Shown: in pieces, positions 6,643 to 21,600 of the stretch
How the letters are laid out: each line of letters opens with the position of its first letter
How positions within the stretch are numbered: position 1 is the first letter of the stretch
Source: Lachnospiraceae bacterium
Lineage (GTDB): Bacteria > Bacillota > Clostridia > Lachnospirales > Lachnospiraceae
DNA: 33,563 nt
Assembly: GCA_021201095.1 (NCBI GenBank)
Contig: JAJQFO010000234.1
Span: forward strand, 1-33,563
Reading direction: 5' to 3'
The notes under the pieces: generated by a model
What the model saw: the letters and a program-made list of their open reading frames with translations, nothing else
The model's database searches: none
What the model was told of the DNA's origin: nothing
Position numbers and translations under genes: made by a program

Positions 6643-9600
6643 ACCTCTTTCTCTCGTTGATCACCAATGCCGCGAGCATCAGCGCAATGCCTGCAAGTGT
6701 CGGCCATACAATACCGACGGACCCGGTCTGCGGCAGAGCATAGATAATCTCGTTCGCCATCTGGAACGATAAGGTATACAGAGTGTAAGGATCCGCGCTG
6801 CCTGTAACACTTCCGTTCCTTGTCGATGCCACATATACGGTATCTGTATCTCCCGTCGTCGATGCAGCAGGTGAAGTAGACGCATCGGTCAGACTAAAGG
6901 TATCCGTTTGCTGCTTCGCTTCCGGTATTGCAGTCCCGTCCGCCTCCTGCACCAGCGTCACACTGATCTTGGGAACATAAGTCCAGTTCGAGTCATCATC
7001 CGTCGTGGTTGAGTCATTCTCATATTTGATCGTAATCTTCCAGATGCTCTGGTTCAACTCGTAGCCGGACGGCGCAACGGTCTCTTTCAGATAATAGGTA
7101 CCCTCGGTGAACTGGCCGATATAAAGCTTTCCGACATCAGTATCTGTGGTGCTGATGCCAGTCGTGCTGCTGACAGATGCCCCGGACGTACCGCTTGCTC
7201 CATTCGTGACCAGAGCAGCCTCTGTCGTACAGGCCTCATCTGTGTAGAGTGTAAATTCCGCATTGGAAAGGTACGATACCGTGTTGTTGCTTGTACTGAT
7301 TTTGTACAGTGCCAGTTCATACAGAACCTGCGTGTTGGTCGCAGTCACCGACATGATCGAGGATGACGCGCCATCGCCGCCGGTTGTCTCTACACTGGTC
7401 ACGAAGCCGGTGAGCTTCTGAGTTCCTGTCACTGTGCCGTTGGCGTCCTTCACCGGTTCCACTGCTGCTTCTGTGACGTCGTATGAGATCGTGGTAGCGG
7501 AGGACCCATTTGAGCCCTTTGCCTGCAGCACCACCGTTCCAAGGGTCCAGGTCACGGTGCGGTTCTCTGTATCTTCCGCCACCGTCACCGTCGGGGAAGA
7601 AGAGACTGGCGTGCCATTTTTCGAAACACTGACGGTATTCGATGTGCTCCCCTGCGTCAATGTATACGTATCATTTACCACTGTCGTGACAGTCCCACTG
7701 TTATCCGTCGTCGTTCCCGTGACTGTAAAGGTTACCGCCGTTCCTTCTTCAATATTGCTTATGATGTTCTCCCACTCTTTTTCCATATTCAGATTGATGA
7801 AATAGAACCCGGCGTTCAGGTTTGCAACAACATAAGGATTTTCGGAGGGGCTTGTCGGCAGCACAATGCCGCCTGTGCCGCTTGCTGTATTTTCATCCAT
7901 TACGACCGCCTGTGCAAGAGCCGCCGCTCCGCCGCTGTCGCTTTCAGCGTCTGTGTCATAATTGTAGTCTGCCTGCGCTTTGTTGGTCGCACCGGACTGA
8001 CTCGGTTCGGTTGTCACACTGAGCTTCGAAAATTCAATCGGACAATCTGTAGTACCGGCCAGATAATAGCTGCCGTCGGTATCTTTGAACACCACATAAT
8101 AAGTACCTGCAAACAGGTTCTCAAAGGTGTAAGAACCATTCGAACCTGTACTCACCGGAGCCACCAAGAGCCTGTTGGTATTGATCACCGGATACACCGT
8201 TGTCCCGTTTAAAAGTGACAGTTTAGTAGAGTAAAGCGTCGTTTTCCCGTCGGTCCAGTAATCTCCTGTACTGTCCGTCCCTGTCTTTACATTGGTGTAT
8301 GTTCCCGTATCAGGCTCTGTACTAGAGTATAAGTACACTTCTATCCCTTCAAGCAGCTGATCCGCGGAGCTGAGCGAATTGTATATGCCGTCCTGATCCT
8401 GATCCAGCCATGCAATGCCGGTAATCTTCCGGTTTATGATACCTCTGCTACCCGCGCTTCCCAGAACCGTCGAATTCTTAACTGTGCCGCTGGAATATAC
8501 CCTGTAAAAAAGGTTATCCCAGTAGACATTGCCGCCCTGCTGTGTGGAGCCGCTTGTTGTATCTATAATCATCTCAGTTCCCGAGCTGCCATCATTTTCC
8601 ATCACCATCGGGGAAAGAGTCACGTCAATCGCGACCGTCGTTTTTCCGGACACATAAGGGATATAGAAATACAATCCGAGTCCGCTGCCGGTGGATGCCA
8701 TCTGCGTAAGCGCCTGCTGTGCCTCTTTCGATAGCATATAGGTGACAGAATACACACCATTCGAGGTATCAGTAGTATAAGCACTATACGTAAGCGCTGT
8801 GCCATTAGCATCAAGGTTATCCAGTACATCCCCCAGTTTGGACGTATCCGTACAATCATAACCCGAGCCGTACTTTATAATACCGCACGTGTTGGCTGTA
8901 TTACCGACCTCAGCCAGAAACTCATTATAACTTTCCGCATCCTCAAACGTCAGCTGAATGGATGTCACACGATATCCTCCAGTGAACGACGTCCCACGTT
9001 TATCTCCATTGTAGGGCAGGATATCTCCCAGCTCGATTGTCCTGGCGGTATCTGTTTCATTTTTATAATACAGATGAAACAGAAGATCCGTGCCCAGCTC
9101 CTGCGTACCCTTCGCTTCAATCCAGATCAGACTTCCCTCCGATCTGAGTACTGTAATGGTGGTCTCTGCTTCCTTCGCGTAGGTACTGATCTGACCAATC
9201 TCCTCATATTCAATATTGATCGTCGCCGTGGTTGTCAGTTTTTCTCCTGTGGGCACCTCGCCAGCCTCACCTGCAGCCGCGCCGGGTGTTCCAATGGTCG
9301 TGCTGTAGCTGACAGTAGGAAGCGTTTTGCTGATATCGGTCACATTGGTGCAGAGCGTAATCGTAGTCGTTCCGTCAGCGTTCTTTACATAAGTAATATC
9401 CCAGCCAAGTTCTCCCTCCTGATAATCTGTATCCTCCGTACCGTAGTTAAACTGGAGCGACCCTTCGTTGTAGGTCAGATACTCTGGCAGTGTAATCGTA
9501 ATCTCCACCTTCGCCGACTGCGTACCGTTTGAAACCAGCTCATTGGCGATGGAGCTGGACGAAGCAAGCGTCGGTGTGACAAGGAAGTTCGCCGTCCGTT

Positions 9601-12600
9601 CTCCCTGGCCGATGTCGTACTGTGATTTCGGCAGGTTGGAGCCTGCCACGGTATCTGTGACCTGGATCGCAATGCTGCTCTCCATCGTATAGAGCAGCAG
9701 GCAGTTTCCCGAATACCAGCCGGAATGTGTCCCTTCGACGGACCAGCCTCCGGAGTATTCCGTCTTTACATACTTGGGTTCATAGACCGCTATCTTGGCA
9801 AAATCACATTGAGAGCTGCAGCCGTAGCCGGATTTTTCTGTATATGCCTCTGCCGCAGCTTTGCAGGCAGCCTGAAGCGTTTCCACTCCGCCTGCTCCAT
9901 ATGCAGTCACGCCGCTGACTGTGTCATCATATACTGTATCACTCCAGGAATACTGGTAGGACAAATCAATCCTTGTCGTAGTTCCATGTGACAGGTCGTA
10001 CGTATACGCATCTTTGTAATCCGGCCGGTAAGTACTCCACCCCAGTACGTCGTTTGTGATGCACCAGGTCTGACCGGTTTTGTTAAAATCATTGGTGACC
10101 GTCATCTCTGAGGTCACGGTAATGCTGCGGCCGTTGCGGATACAGCAGTCCCGGAACTCATAGAGGATTCCTACACATACGCCTGTTGTTCCTTTCCCTT
10201 CAAAATAAGCATACAGATCGTCGAGCGATGCAAAATAGATCAGATTCTCCTCGCCATACTGATCCATCTCCGGCGCTGGAGAATCGTATCCGTCGAGATA
10301 ATCATCAGATTTTGTCCAGTTAGTCCCATCCGGCTTCGCAGCATACAGCACCGTAAGGTCATAGGTCGTTGTTTTCGTGCCGGACCAGGTCGTTGCCGAC
10401 TCGGTCGTCGTAACCTTATAGGTACCGGTCGGGGTATAGGCGTCCGCATCGAACTTCTGCAGCAGATTCACCGCTGTCAGGTAATTGTACTCAATGGCGC
10501 TGTCCTCCTGCGGGTCGTAGCCTTCCCGCGTCGTCGCGTCTATCGCGGCACTGCCAAAGTTGATATCACTTCCCATATAAACCGTAGAGCCAAGCGGTGT
10601 GGAAGCCGTGCCCCCCGAACCGGAAAGCTTGCTGTTCGAAGCGTTGTTAAAATAATTGGTCTTGACAATCGTTTCCCCACTGCCTGCCGTTATATAGAGA
10701 CCGGTCTGATTCCCTACATAATTATCCAGATAAACAATTTCATTAGTCGCATAGCCTGTATATGCCGATTCCCCATACCAGCTCACAAAATGCTGGAGAT
10801 CTTCATCCTCCGGATCAGACGTATCCGCTGACACGATCCCGCCTGGTCCCGGTGTCAGATTAAGCTCTGAAACAATCCCTTTCATATAGATAGACAGATA
10901 TCCGTAATCGTCTTCTCCCACATCATCCGTATCGATCGGATACAGCATCTGTATATATCCGGCGGAAAAAGCTCTCGAATAGTTATTGTCAAAAACTTCC
11001 GAGGAATTGCCGTCCGACGTCTGTGTCGGATTTTTGGTGCTGTATGTACTGTCGATCGTATAGCCGCTGACAGAAAACTGTATGGTGGTGGTGGTACCGG
11101 TTCCATCTGGCTGACTTCCTGTCGCACTCCATGCGCCGCCGGAATAACAGCTGGACGTATTGGAACCGCGTGTATTAAAGGGCGCGCCATCGTATGCGTA
11201 CTGCGTCGTACTGGACGAATCATCCTCATCATTCCAGTTCATGTTGACATTGCGCAGCTCGTCATTCAGGCTGCTGCCGCTCTCCGTGTTCTCATTGGCC
11301 TTATATGCCCAGACATAAGGAGCCGCATCTATCGACAGATCGCTGCCTTCTGCTGTAGAGGAAAGCGTACCGGTCATGGCGAGGCTAAATGTAATCTCTC
11401 CTTCCGGTATTTCAAGTCCTTTCATCCCTTTACCTGTGTCATCATTCCACATGGACAATGTGATGCCGTAGCCCAAGATCGTGCCGTAGATGATCGTCCC
11501 GTTATCTCCCTGAGTCTCGTAGGCTGTCTTTGTCGTCTCCTCCCCTGTAGCCATATCAAAATATCCTGTGTAGGCCAGTTCTGAATTCGGAAGCAGTGTC
11601 ACATTATATTTTCCGGCAGCGGATACCGTCACCGCTGTGGGATCCATGGTAACCGGTTTTTCCTTGTTTGCCGCATTTCCCTCGATCCAGGCCGAAAAGG
11701 ACGGTTCTACCGTCTCGCCATTTTTCATCGCTTTCACATAAATTGTAAGGTCAAATGATGCGTCATTCTTGGCCGCTTCCGGAACATCGGAGTATCCCAG
11801 AAGGATCAAGGATTTCCCATCCTCCGATTCTTCGACCTCATAAGAATCCAGGCCTCCGGCTGCTATGCTCATTTCCGCCTCATCAGATGAAAGAGGAAGT
11901 GTCACCTGCACGTAAAGCCGGACTGTTTTCTTTACATCACCTTCAACAGCACCTTCGAAGCCCAGCGTAGCATTACAATGGTAAGTAATGCTGTCAAACG
12001 TACGAACCAGACCGTTTGACTCATCTGAATCATTTCCGGCCGTCCAGTCGCCTGCCACGGCATTTTCCAGTGAAGTGGCACTCCAGGTGCTGACCGTCTC
12101 CGTTTCTCCGGTATCCATTGTGTAGCTGGTCGGTGTATAGGTGAGACCATCTGACTTGTCAAAGTTTTTCGTTCCGTCTGTAATTCCTTTTCCGGTCAGA
12201 GTGAGACTCGTTACCGTCAATTCTGTGGTCTCAACCGTAGTCGCCTCCGTATCCCCATATTTCTCCGCCGTCAGCATCAGGTTATAACTGGTCGTGATCT
12301 TTTCCGTAATATATTGTCCGTCTCCGACATACTCTGCCGTGCGGTTTGTTCCCGTGTAGGTATCGTCTTTCCACACGTTATACGATGCAGTATATCCCTC
12401 ATCCGTATAATCCATATCCGCCGCGCGAACAAGCGTAGCCGTCGGATAGTTTGTGCCACTGTAGGTATAGCCAGACTCGGATATGGAGTACACATCATTA
12501 CCCGCACTGCTTAAATTGGAAGTGTTGTCGCACAACACACCGCCGGTCATGGTAAAGGTCCCTGCCTGTGTCGGGTACTGCACCAGACCGCCGCCGTAAT

Positions 12601-15600
12601 CTGCGCTATTGCCCGTGATCTGACCGCCAGTCATTTTGATGGTGCCGTTGTATTGGTAGATACCGCCGCCTCGTATGGCTGAATTTCCCGTAATCTCCAC
12701 GCCTGTCTTTATGTTCAGCGTGCCGCTATTCATGTAAATGCCGCCGCCTGCACCAATTGAAGCATCCGTCAAAATACTGCCTGTGACAGAGTTATCCGTC
12801 ACTTTTATTGAACCTGAGAGCGTAACCGTACCGCTGTTTATATAGATTCCGCCGCCGCGTCCTGTGGCAGTGTTTCCTGTAATGGAGCCGCCTGTGAGCT
12901 TCGCTGTACCGGCATAGACATAGACGCCGCCGCCATAGCCGCTGTAAGTGTTACTGTCAATGTTTCCTTCCGCCTTGTTCCCGGTGATGGTGCCGCCTGT
13001 CATCTTAAAGGTGCCGTTTCTCATATAGACAGCGCCAAAGTAGGAAGTGTTATCCTCAATCACTGCATCTTCCTCGAGGATAAATGTTCCGGAGGTACCC
13101 GCTATATAAACTGCTCCGCCGTAGGATTTCGTTGAGCAGTTGTTGATTGACGCTGTGCCGCTGAGGACAAAAGTACCGTTCTCCACGTATACGCCGGCAC
13201 CGCCGTAGGAGGCATTGTTTTTCGTCGTGCCGCCCGCAGTACAGTTTGCAATCTGGCCGCTTACCATTGTCACATAGCCGCCGGAATATACCCGGATGCC
13301 GCCGCCAAGAGTCGCCGTCGTACCGGTGATGGTGCCGGTGTATGCCGTGTCAGACTCATCAGCACCCGCGCCTGTTTTTGTCGTCACACCACTTTCATCC
13401 AAATGCAGACTCTGATTGACATTTTTCAATGCTTCATAATGCTCGCAATAGGTCTCCTCGCCTGATGCGGCATCAGACTTATACTGCACATCCTTTATGG
13501 TAAGCGTACCATAGCACGTGATGGCTGTGGTATTTCCTGTCAGCGTGTAACCATTCAGGTTAAGTGTAAGCGTCTGGCCGCCGGAAATCTCCACATCGCC
13601 CTTCGCGTCGGACACCAAGATGATCTCAGGGTCTGCGATATCGTTTGTGTAGTAATATCCCGTACCATTCGTCTTATCCGCCAAAAGCGCATCCACTGCC
13701 GCCTGAACGGATGTAAATGTCTGATATCCGCCGCTGCCCTCATTTAGAGAGGTATCCCATATTACCGCAACCACTGTGTTCGTCTCATATTCCAGTGTAA
13801 ACGGATACATCTTCTTTACCGGGTCGTAGTCAATGGATGTGGTGGTCACGACACTGGTGGACTCGTTCAGCCAGCCGATCCCTGCCATACCCTCATCGTC
13901 ACCAAACATATCCTCAGCCTTAATGAGCGCAAGGGAAGTGTTCGCATAGCTTGAGCTGTATTCCGCGTAAACGTCCTGCCCCAAAATCGCCGTATTGCCG
14001 TAGACCTGACCCACAGTGTCAGCCCCACTTGCAGCATCTGTTCCAGTGCCCAGCTCAAATGACGCATAATTACTGGCAACATACACACCGCCGCCCTGAC
14101 CGCTCGCGGTGTTACCTGTCACCGTGCCGCCGGTCATAACCAGCTTATTATAATTTCCTACATAGATTCCGCCGCCGGAATCCGTTGTAATGGTAGATGT
14201 GTTATTATAAATCTTACCGCCGGTGATGGTATCCGTTGCGGCTTCACCATAGGTAACTGAGCTTATAGTTCCGCCTGTATATGTATTAGCACTTTCAACC
14301 AGGTACACGCCGCCGCCACGGGGTGCCGTGTTGTTATAGATTTCACCGCCTGTCATGTGAAAATCCGTGTACTGCGCGTAGACACCGCCGCCATAGGAAG
14401 CACCCGTGTTGTCATGTATCTTTCCGCCTTTTATGTTTAAGGTGCCGTAGCCATTGGCGTAGATTCCGGTGTTTCCGTTGTTCGCGATTTCCATGCCGTC
14501 CTCTATATTCAGGACATAAGAATCACGGCCGTTGTAGAAGCTGTTCGACTGTCTCATGTAGATGCCATAGCCGCTATTTCCCTTGATGGACGTGTTTTTT
14601 ATTGTGACAATCTCACCCTGGGCACTGTCACCTTGTGTAAGCAGCTCCATGCCATATCCGCTGTTTGAAGAAAAATTACATTCATCAAATGTCACATTTC
14701 CCTGAACCGACGAGCTGGTGTCTGCCACATACACCGCCCCGACGCTTGCGGCTGTTTTATTTCCTGTCACAGTTACATAGCTTACTTCAACAGATGAATT
14801 TGCAATGTTTATTACATTTCCGCTTGTGGTTGTCTCATTATCAGTGAAGGTACAGTTGCTTATCGTGCTGCCGCTTAACACCGTGCTTATATAAAGCGCG
14901 GAAGCATTCGTTGACGCTTTATTTTCTTTAAAAGCACATTCACTTACCGTGACTTTTCCGTTTGCCACAGAAAGGCCGGCATAGCCGCTGGCTGCCGTGT
15001 TTCCGGTAAATTCCGAATCTGTTATGACAACCTCTGCATAATTTAGGGTATTACTGCTCTGTGAAATGTACATACCGCCAAAGTTGCCCGTCGAAGCATT
15101 TTTCTCCACAGTACAGCTATCTATGGTAACGTCCATAACGTATACCAGATAAGCGCCGGCGCTTTCAGCAGCAGTGTTTTCTGTAATGGTCGTACCCTCC
15201 ATGGTAACCATAGGCCAGGATCCTTTGCTGCTAATATCCGTGCTGTTCCAGCCGGTTACATATATACCGCCGCCTCGATAGGCTGCGGTGTTGTCGCTTA
15301 TCTTGGCCTCACCTATTGTCAAAGCTTCTTTGTAGCCATTATTACCTGTGCCGCTGGCAGAAAAGAAGATTCCGCCGCCATGGTAGGCTGTATTTTCGCT
15401 TATAACAACGCCGTCCTTTATGGTCAGATAGTTATTGTAGCCTTTTGAATAAATTCCGCCGCCCTGATAGGCGCAGCAGTCTGTGATCATTGTATTACCT
15501 TGCAGTGTAACAGAGTTATAGCTGTCCGCGTAAATTGCGCCTCCGGCGTAAGTGCTGCTGTAGCTTTCACTTGCATAAGCTTCGTTTCCAAAGCCGGTAA

Positions 15601-18600
15601 TCACGACACTGTCAACGATAAGATATGTTTCATAGGTACTGCTTCCTGATGCCATATAGATGCCGCGTGGGAAGTCGCTTAAATTCGATGAAGCTTTCGT
15701 GATGGTGCCTGCTGCATCTGTTTCCGTGTTTACAAAAGCATTCGTAGCCGTGCTTTGTATGGTAAGTGTCATGGAAACATTTTTATCGTACTTTATATAA
15801 ACCCCGTATTCTCCCGTGGAATAAAGAGTGTATCCGTTTAAGTCTATAGTCAGACTCGCCCTGTCTGCAACACCCGTGACGCTTACGCTCTCATATACGT
15901 CCGTGAGAAGATAGATGGTGTCGTTATTTCCGGCTGCGTTTATGGCACCCTGAAGTGTGGAGTAGGCGGTTCCGGCTTTGGATGTCACTGTGCTGCCTGC
16001 ACTCTGTGCTTCAGCAGCAGCAGTTGAATCCATCGTGTAGGAATATATCGTACTGCCGGTTTCTGAATCCGTGGTCGCAACCTGATATACGGTATTGCTA
16101 CTGCTGTCATTCGGAATGTATGCCACATAGCCGCCGGAGTAGTACGTGGCGGTGAGAGCAAAATCATGCTCGCTCGCCAAACTCACGCCGCTAATACTTT
16201 CTGTATAGTAATTTGGATAAGTGCTGTCATCCCCATTCGAATCAAACCAGCTGTTATAGGCATCATTTCCCATACTGACTGCGGCCAGAATGCTGATACT
16301 TCCGCCTTTCACTTTCGCGTAAATGTCATTTCCCGTGTTGCTGGTGGCGGTATTTCCGTAAATCCCTGCAGCATCACTGACGGTCAGACTGGAGTTTGTA
16401 TTATTGCTGTATAATCCGCCTCCGGTCACAGCGGTATTGCCTGTGATCAATCCACCTGTTACAGTGACTATACTTGTACTGTTCACAAAGATACCGCCGC
16501 CATTGGACGTGGCAGTATTGCCCGTAATACTTCCGCCGCTGATTTCAGCATTTAAATAGGTGCTGTACAAGTATACTCCGGCACCGCTCCCCGCCTTGTT
16601 GCCCGTGACAGAACCGGAGATCATGGTAAAATTGGGATCTGACGTGGTATAGGTCGAATTTGTGTACCCGCTCACCACGTAAACACCGCCGCCGTTATTT
16701 GTGGCGGTATTTGACGCAATCGTGCCTCCGTCAAGTGTAAATGTACCATTAGCTGTCACAAACACGCCGGCACCCAGCGCAGTCGTATTCCCGCATATTG
16801 TACCGCCCTTTAATATAGCGCTTCCGCAAACCAGGAGACCACCGCCGCAGTAAGCATTGGTTGTGCCAATGTAATTAAAATATGTTCCGTCACCGCCTGT
16901 GATGGTTCCTGTACCCTCCGTACTTCTGTCATCTATGATCAGGCTTGCGCCTGTTTCTACAGTAATTACGCTTTTTAAAAGTCCGGTAAGCGTACAGCCT
17001 GCCAGATCAAGCGTGACACTAACGCCCGCAGGGATGGTTATATCCTCGCGACTGTCGTCCAGCATAATGATGGTAATGGTATCATTCGAGCCATTTTCTG
17101 TTCCATACTTTGAAGCCGTGTCACCTGCCACAGCATCTACCGCCGCCTGAACAGAAGTGAAGGTTTCGTATTCGCCATTTCCGCTGTTAAGCGCAGTATT
17201 CCATATTTCTGCTATTGCTGCCCCAGTCTCCTTGTATATAAGTGTGTAATAATGGCCTGCTTCTTGTGACGAGCTGCTGCTCTCAGTGTTGAATGCTTCT
17301 TCATTGGTAGTGTCCCCCACCTCATCATACCAGGAGACACCGGTTATACCGTTTGCGGAATCTGTAAAGGTAGATGCCGCGCCCACCGTCATAAGTGCGT
17401 AACTGCCTGAATTTCCATTATAAGTACCGGAAGCGTTCACACTGGTGCTGCTATACCCCAGAGCCAGATCGTTGCCGTAATTGACAGCGGTTGCCGTATT
17501 GTCATATATGATACCCGACTTTCCATCCGCAATCTTTATCGTCGCGCTCTGCTTCACATAGCCGACGATATACACACCGCCGCCACGCTGCGCCGTGTTT
17601 CCTGTGATGGTTCCTCCATTAAAAACAAACAAATCCGTCCAGTATATACCGCCGCCGTAAGAGTAGGCTGTATTATCATATATTTCCACATCGTCTATAT
17701 ACAGGATGTTTATATATGAACTGGCATATATGCCTCCGCCGCTGCCGGTTCTGGCGGTATTATTATAAATCTTTCCTCTGGAGATATGACTCGCCACATT
17801 TGTGTCTGCACTGTTTCCTTGTGCGTCATAGATACCGCCGCCATTTGCGGCGCTGTTGTTATAAATCTCTCCGCCTTCCATCGTGACTTTTAAGGCAGCC
17901 ACACCGCCGCCGGAGCTTGTCGCGTAATTATCATGGATTTTTGCGCCATCCGCTATTTTTACTTCATATCTGCCGTAGACACCGCCGCCGTGCAGCCCAC
18001 ATGTGTTGTCAAAAATTTCCACGCCGTCATGCAGGTAAACCGTGCCGGTCGAATTGCTGCTGGAATAGATTCCTCCGCCGCCGTAATTACTTCCTTTCGC
18101 GTAGTTTTCGTAGATTTTGATGTTGCCCGACAGATCCATTCCGCCGGAGTCAACGCTTAAGCCGCCGCCGTTTGTTCCCGCGCTGTTTCCATTAATATTC
18201 ACATAACCGGTAGAAACTATGGCATAACTTGTTGATGTGCTCGAGTATGCACCGCCGCCCACGCCGGCTGTACATATATTGTTGCTAATGTAAATTGCCG
18301 TGGCTTCACTGTCTCCGCCGGTAAGCGTAAGCTTCCCTTGCGTGTAAATACCGCCGCCGGCATTATATGCTGTGTTGCCGTCTATTTTTGCTGCATCCTT
18401 TAGAACCAGGGACGAGGCTGCCGTTGTGACATAGAAAGCACCGCCGTAGTAGTCGGAGGTATTCCCGCTATATTTACCGCCGGAGACAACTACATCTCCC
18501 ACGCTGCTTGCGCCTATCCAGATACCGCCGCCATAGCCTGTGTTAGCCGTGGCAGATGCGACAGCTTTATTTTCTGAAACGGTAAGATCTGTCAGGGTGA

Positions 18601-21600
18601 TACTCTGTACATAGGTATTTACAGCGATACCGCCGCCATAGGTAGCGCCCGAGTTGCCTGAAACGGTTGTGTTCTCCATCGAAACTTTGGCATAGCTTCC
18701 GATATAGATACCGCTGCCGTAGCTATTGGTAGAATCCGTGCTGGTAAGCTTATTCCCTGAAATCTCACCGCCGGTGGACGTAAAGGTACTCCTGTAGCTA
18801 TTTGCGCTGTTTAAGTAAATACCGCCGCCGTACATGGCGCCTGCGGCTGAAATTTTGTTGTTGTTAATTTTGGTTGTATTAGTTTCGGAATTTTCCAGAG
18901 TCAGGCTTGTGCCCGAGGTGAGCCAGATACCGCCGCCGTAGCCAGCTGCGGAGTTACCCGATATGCTGGAGCCGCTGATGGCAGCTGTAGGAACAGCCAC
19001 GGCAAAATAAGCGCCGCCGCCCGCTGCGCCTGATGTGTTGCCATCAATGATTGCGTCTACTATGTTTAGAGTAGTAACCGTCGCGCCAAAATAGACACCG
19101 CCACCCTCACTGGTGGATGTGTTTCCTGAAATGGTTGATGAAATGGTGAGTGTTTCCAGCACTGTATTAAAGTAAACGCCGCCGCCATAACCGCCGGATT
19201 TGTTGCCGCTGATGGTCAGACCGCTTTGAAGAGTCAGCGCAGAGCTGGAGGCAGTATTGGCCGCTAAGCCGCCGCCTGAGAGGCTGGAGGTGTTGCCAGA
19301 TATAGTTCCCCCCGTCATGGAAGCTATCAGATTAGCATCATAGAGGAACACACCGCCGCCGTAGCCGCTCGCTGTGTTGTCAGATATGGTTCCACCCGTC
19401 ATGGCAAATGTTCCGCCGTTTTCCACCAGAACACCGCCGCCGTTACCGCCGGCTGAGAAGCCGGTGATGGTACCGCCCTCAAGGGTAAATGAACCGCCCT
19501 GCGCCACGTCAACGCCGCGGGCGTTACTGTACCCGTTATTTGTCACCTTACCACTACCGGCTGTACTGGTGTCTGTAAGGGTGAGAGTACCGAAAACTGT
19601 AATAGCATTTTTGCCGGTTCCCGCGGATGTGATGGTGTGACCGTTCAGGTCGATCGTGACCTTCACGCCATCCAGGATCATCAGATCTTCTGTGTAGTCC
19701 TGATTGAGTGTGATCGTTGTACTGTTCTCAGTAATTTCGTCACCGAGCGATGCCGTTGCGATGCCGCCTTCACCCGCAGTGCTGATCCCGCTGTCTGTAT
19801 CCGATGATAATAGAGCGTTGATCTGCCCCTGCAGGGTATCCGGATCATCCTCCGCAGCGGCCGCCGCCAGCTGCTCATAGGAAGCCACCGCCAGCATTTC
19901 CTCGCTGAAATAATACGCCTCGCCGTCCTCGGCAAATGTCACCTGTACCGTTGTCTTATAGTCCGCATTTGCCGTCACAGTAAACGCCGTCGTATCCGCA
20001 TCGTAGGCCGCGATCGTATTCCCCTCTTCATCCAACACGACAGCGCAGACATACGCATAGCCGTCATACGCTGTCACGGAAACCTCGACCGGCTCTGTCA
20101 CCGGCATGTTGACTTCAACGTCATAATCATCGCTCATCATATATGGCGAAATCGTCTCTGTATAACCGTCTGTATAGGTCAGGCAGATTTCGCCGCCCTC
20201 AGAGACCTCGTAGGCGATGAAATTGTACGCTTCCTCTTCTGTCTCTGTCTTGATCTCCGTTTCTGTTTCGGTCTCAGTCTCCTTTTCCGTCTCCGTTTCG
20301 ATCTCAGTTTCTGTTTCGCTCTCAGTTTCCGTATCCGTCTCAGCTTCAGTCTCTGTTTCGCTTTCTGTCTCTGTCCCCGTTTCCTTCTCTGAATCCACCT
20401 CAGTCTCCGATACAGTTGCACCCTTCGTATCTGTCTCCGTCTCTGCCTCGGTTTCTGTCTCACTCTCAGCTTCTGTCTCACTCTCAGTTTCCGTCTCCGC
20501 CTCGGTCTCGTTCTCCGCCAGCAGTTCCTCATTCTTCCACTTAATGATGGTCTGGTCTTCCGCCGTATTCGTAACCTGCTCCCCATCCACAAAATATAGA
20601 GCCGGCAGCTCGTCTGTTGTGGTGATTCCTTCCGCAATCGCCGCGTAGAAAACATACGTTTCCTCTTCTCCGCCGGCGATGGTCTGATCCGCCCAGACAA
20701 CAGCCGAAGCATACGGCTCCAGAACTTCTTCTGCACTTTTTGCAGCATTTGTATGATTTTCCACGTACTCTGCCAGCTCGTCCAGATCATACTTCTCCGG
20801 CACGTCCGTCAGATCCGAAATATCCTCAATAAAATACAGTGCATCCGTATCATCGTCCCGCTCATACCAGGACAGATTCTCCCCGAGCACTGCCTTCACA
20901 GTCACAGCCTCAGCGTCCGCATCCGCTGTCGTATTCGTTATTGTAATGGTATATTTAACCGCAAAAATATCATCTTCATCCGTATCGATGAAAATTTCCT
21001 GCTCAATCTTTGTTTTTAAAGCGTAATCCACCCCCCCCGACTTCGTCATTTTCTGACTCAGAGGTGAGTGCTGTATCCGTTTCTCCTGGCTGTGTCTCTG
21101 TATCTGCCGCCGCAGGGTCACTGCTGTCTCTGTCCGTATCGGAGGAGACTTCCTTCTCGCTCTCCGATGTTTCGGAAGCCGCGGAGGCTTCTGTCTCTGT
21201 CTGCGCACCTGCCGTCGTTTCGGATGCGGTACCCGTCTGCGATGCGGTCTCTGCGGATGCCGCAGCCGACTCTGACGTTTCTGCTGTTGTCCCCGTCTGC
21301 GCCGATGCTGCCGCATCCTGCTCCGTCGTCTGGCCTGTCGTTTCTCCTGCCGCTTCTGTCTGGGCTGCAGTTCCTGTCTGTGCTGCCGTTTCTGTGACCG
21401 TCTCTGCCTGCGTTGTGGTTTTTGCGGCTGATTCCGTCTGCGACGTCGTATCTGCGGCCGCTGCCTCTGTCTGCGCCGTGGTTTCTGCGGTTGCCCCGGT
21501 CTGTGCCGTAGTCTCTGCCGTTGCCACATCGGTCTGTGCTGTCGTTTCCGTCTGTGCCGCCGTCTCTGCGGCCGCTTCCGTTTGTTCATTGGTCTCCGCT

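Noticed and set aside
12330-19840. Repeat array that at first sight could be CRISPR or intergenic repeats (frequent ccgccgcc)
   Set aside because: Repeats are degenerate, period-3 and encode GGG(V/I)Y turns in one continuous frame; there are no uniform spacers.
20217-20648. Plus-strand frame of SVSVSV repeats
   Set aside because: Mirror image of the Glu/Thr/Ser stalk on the minus strand; no start signal.
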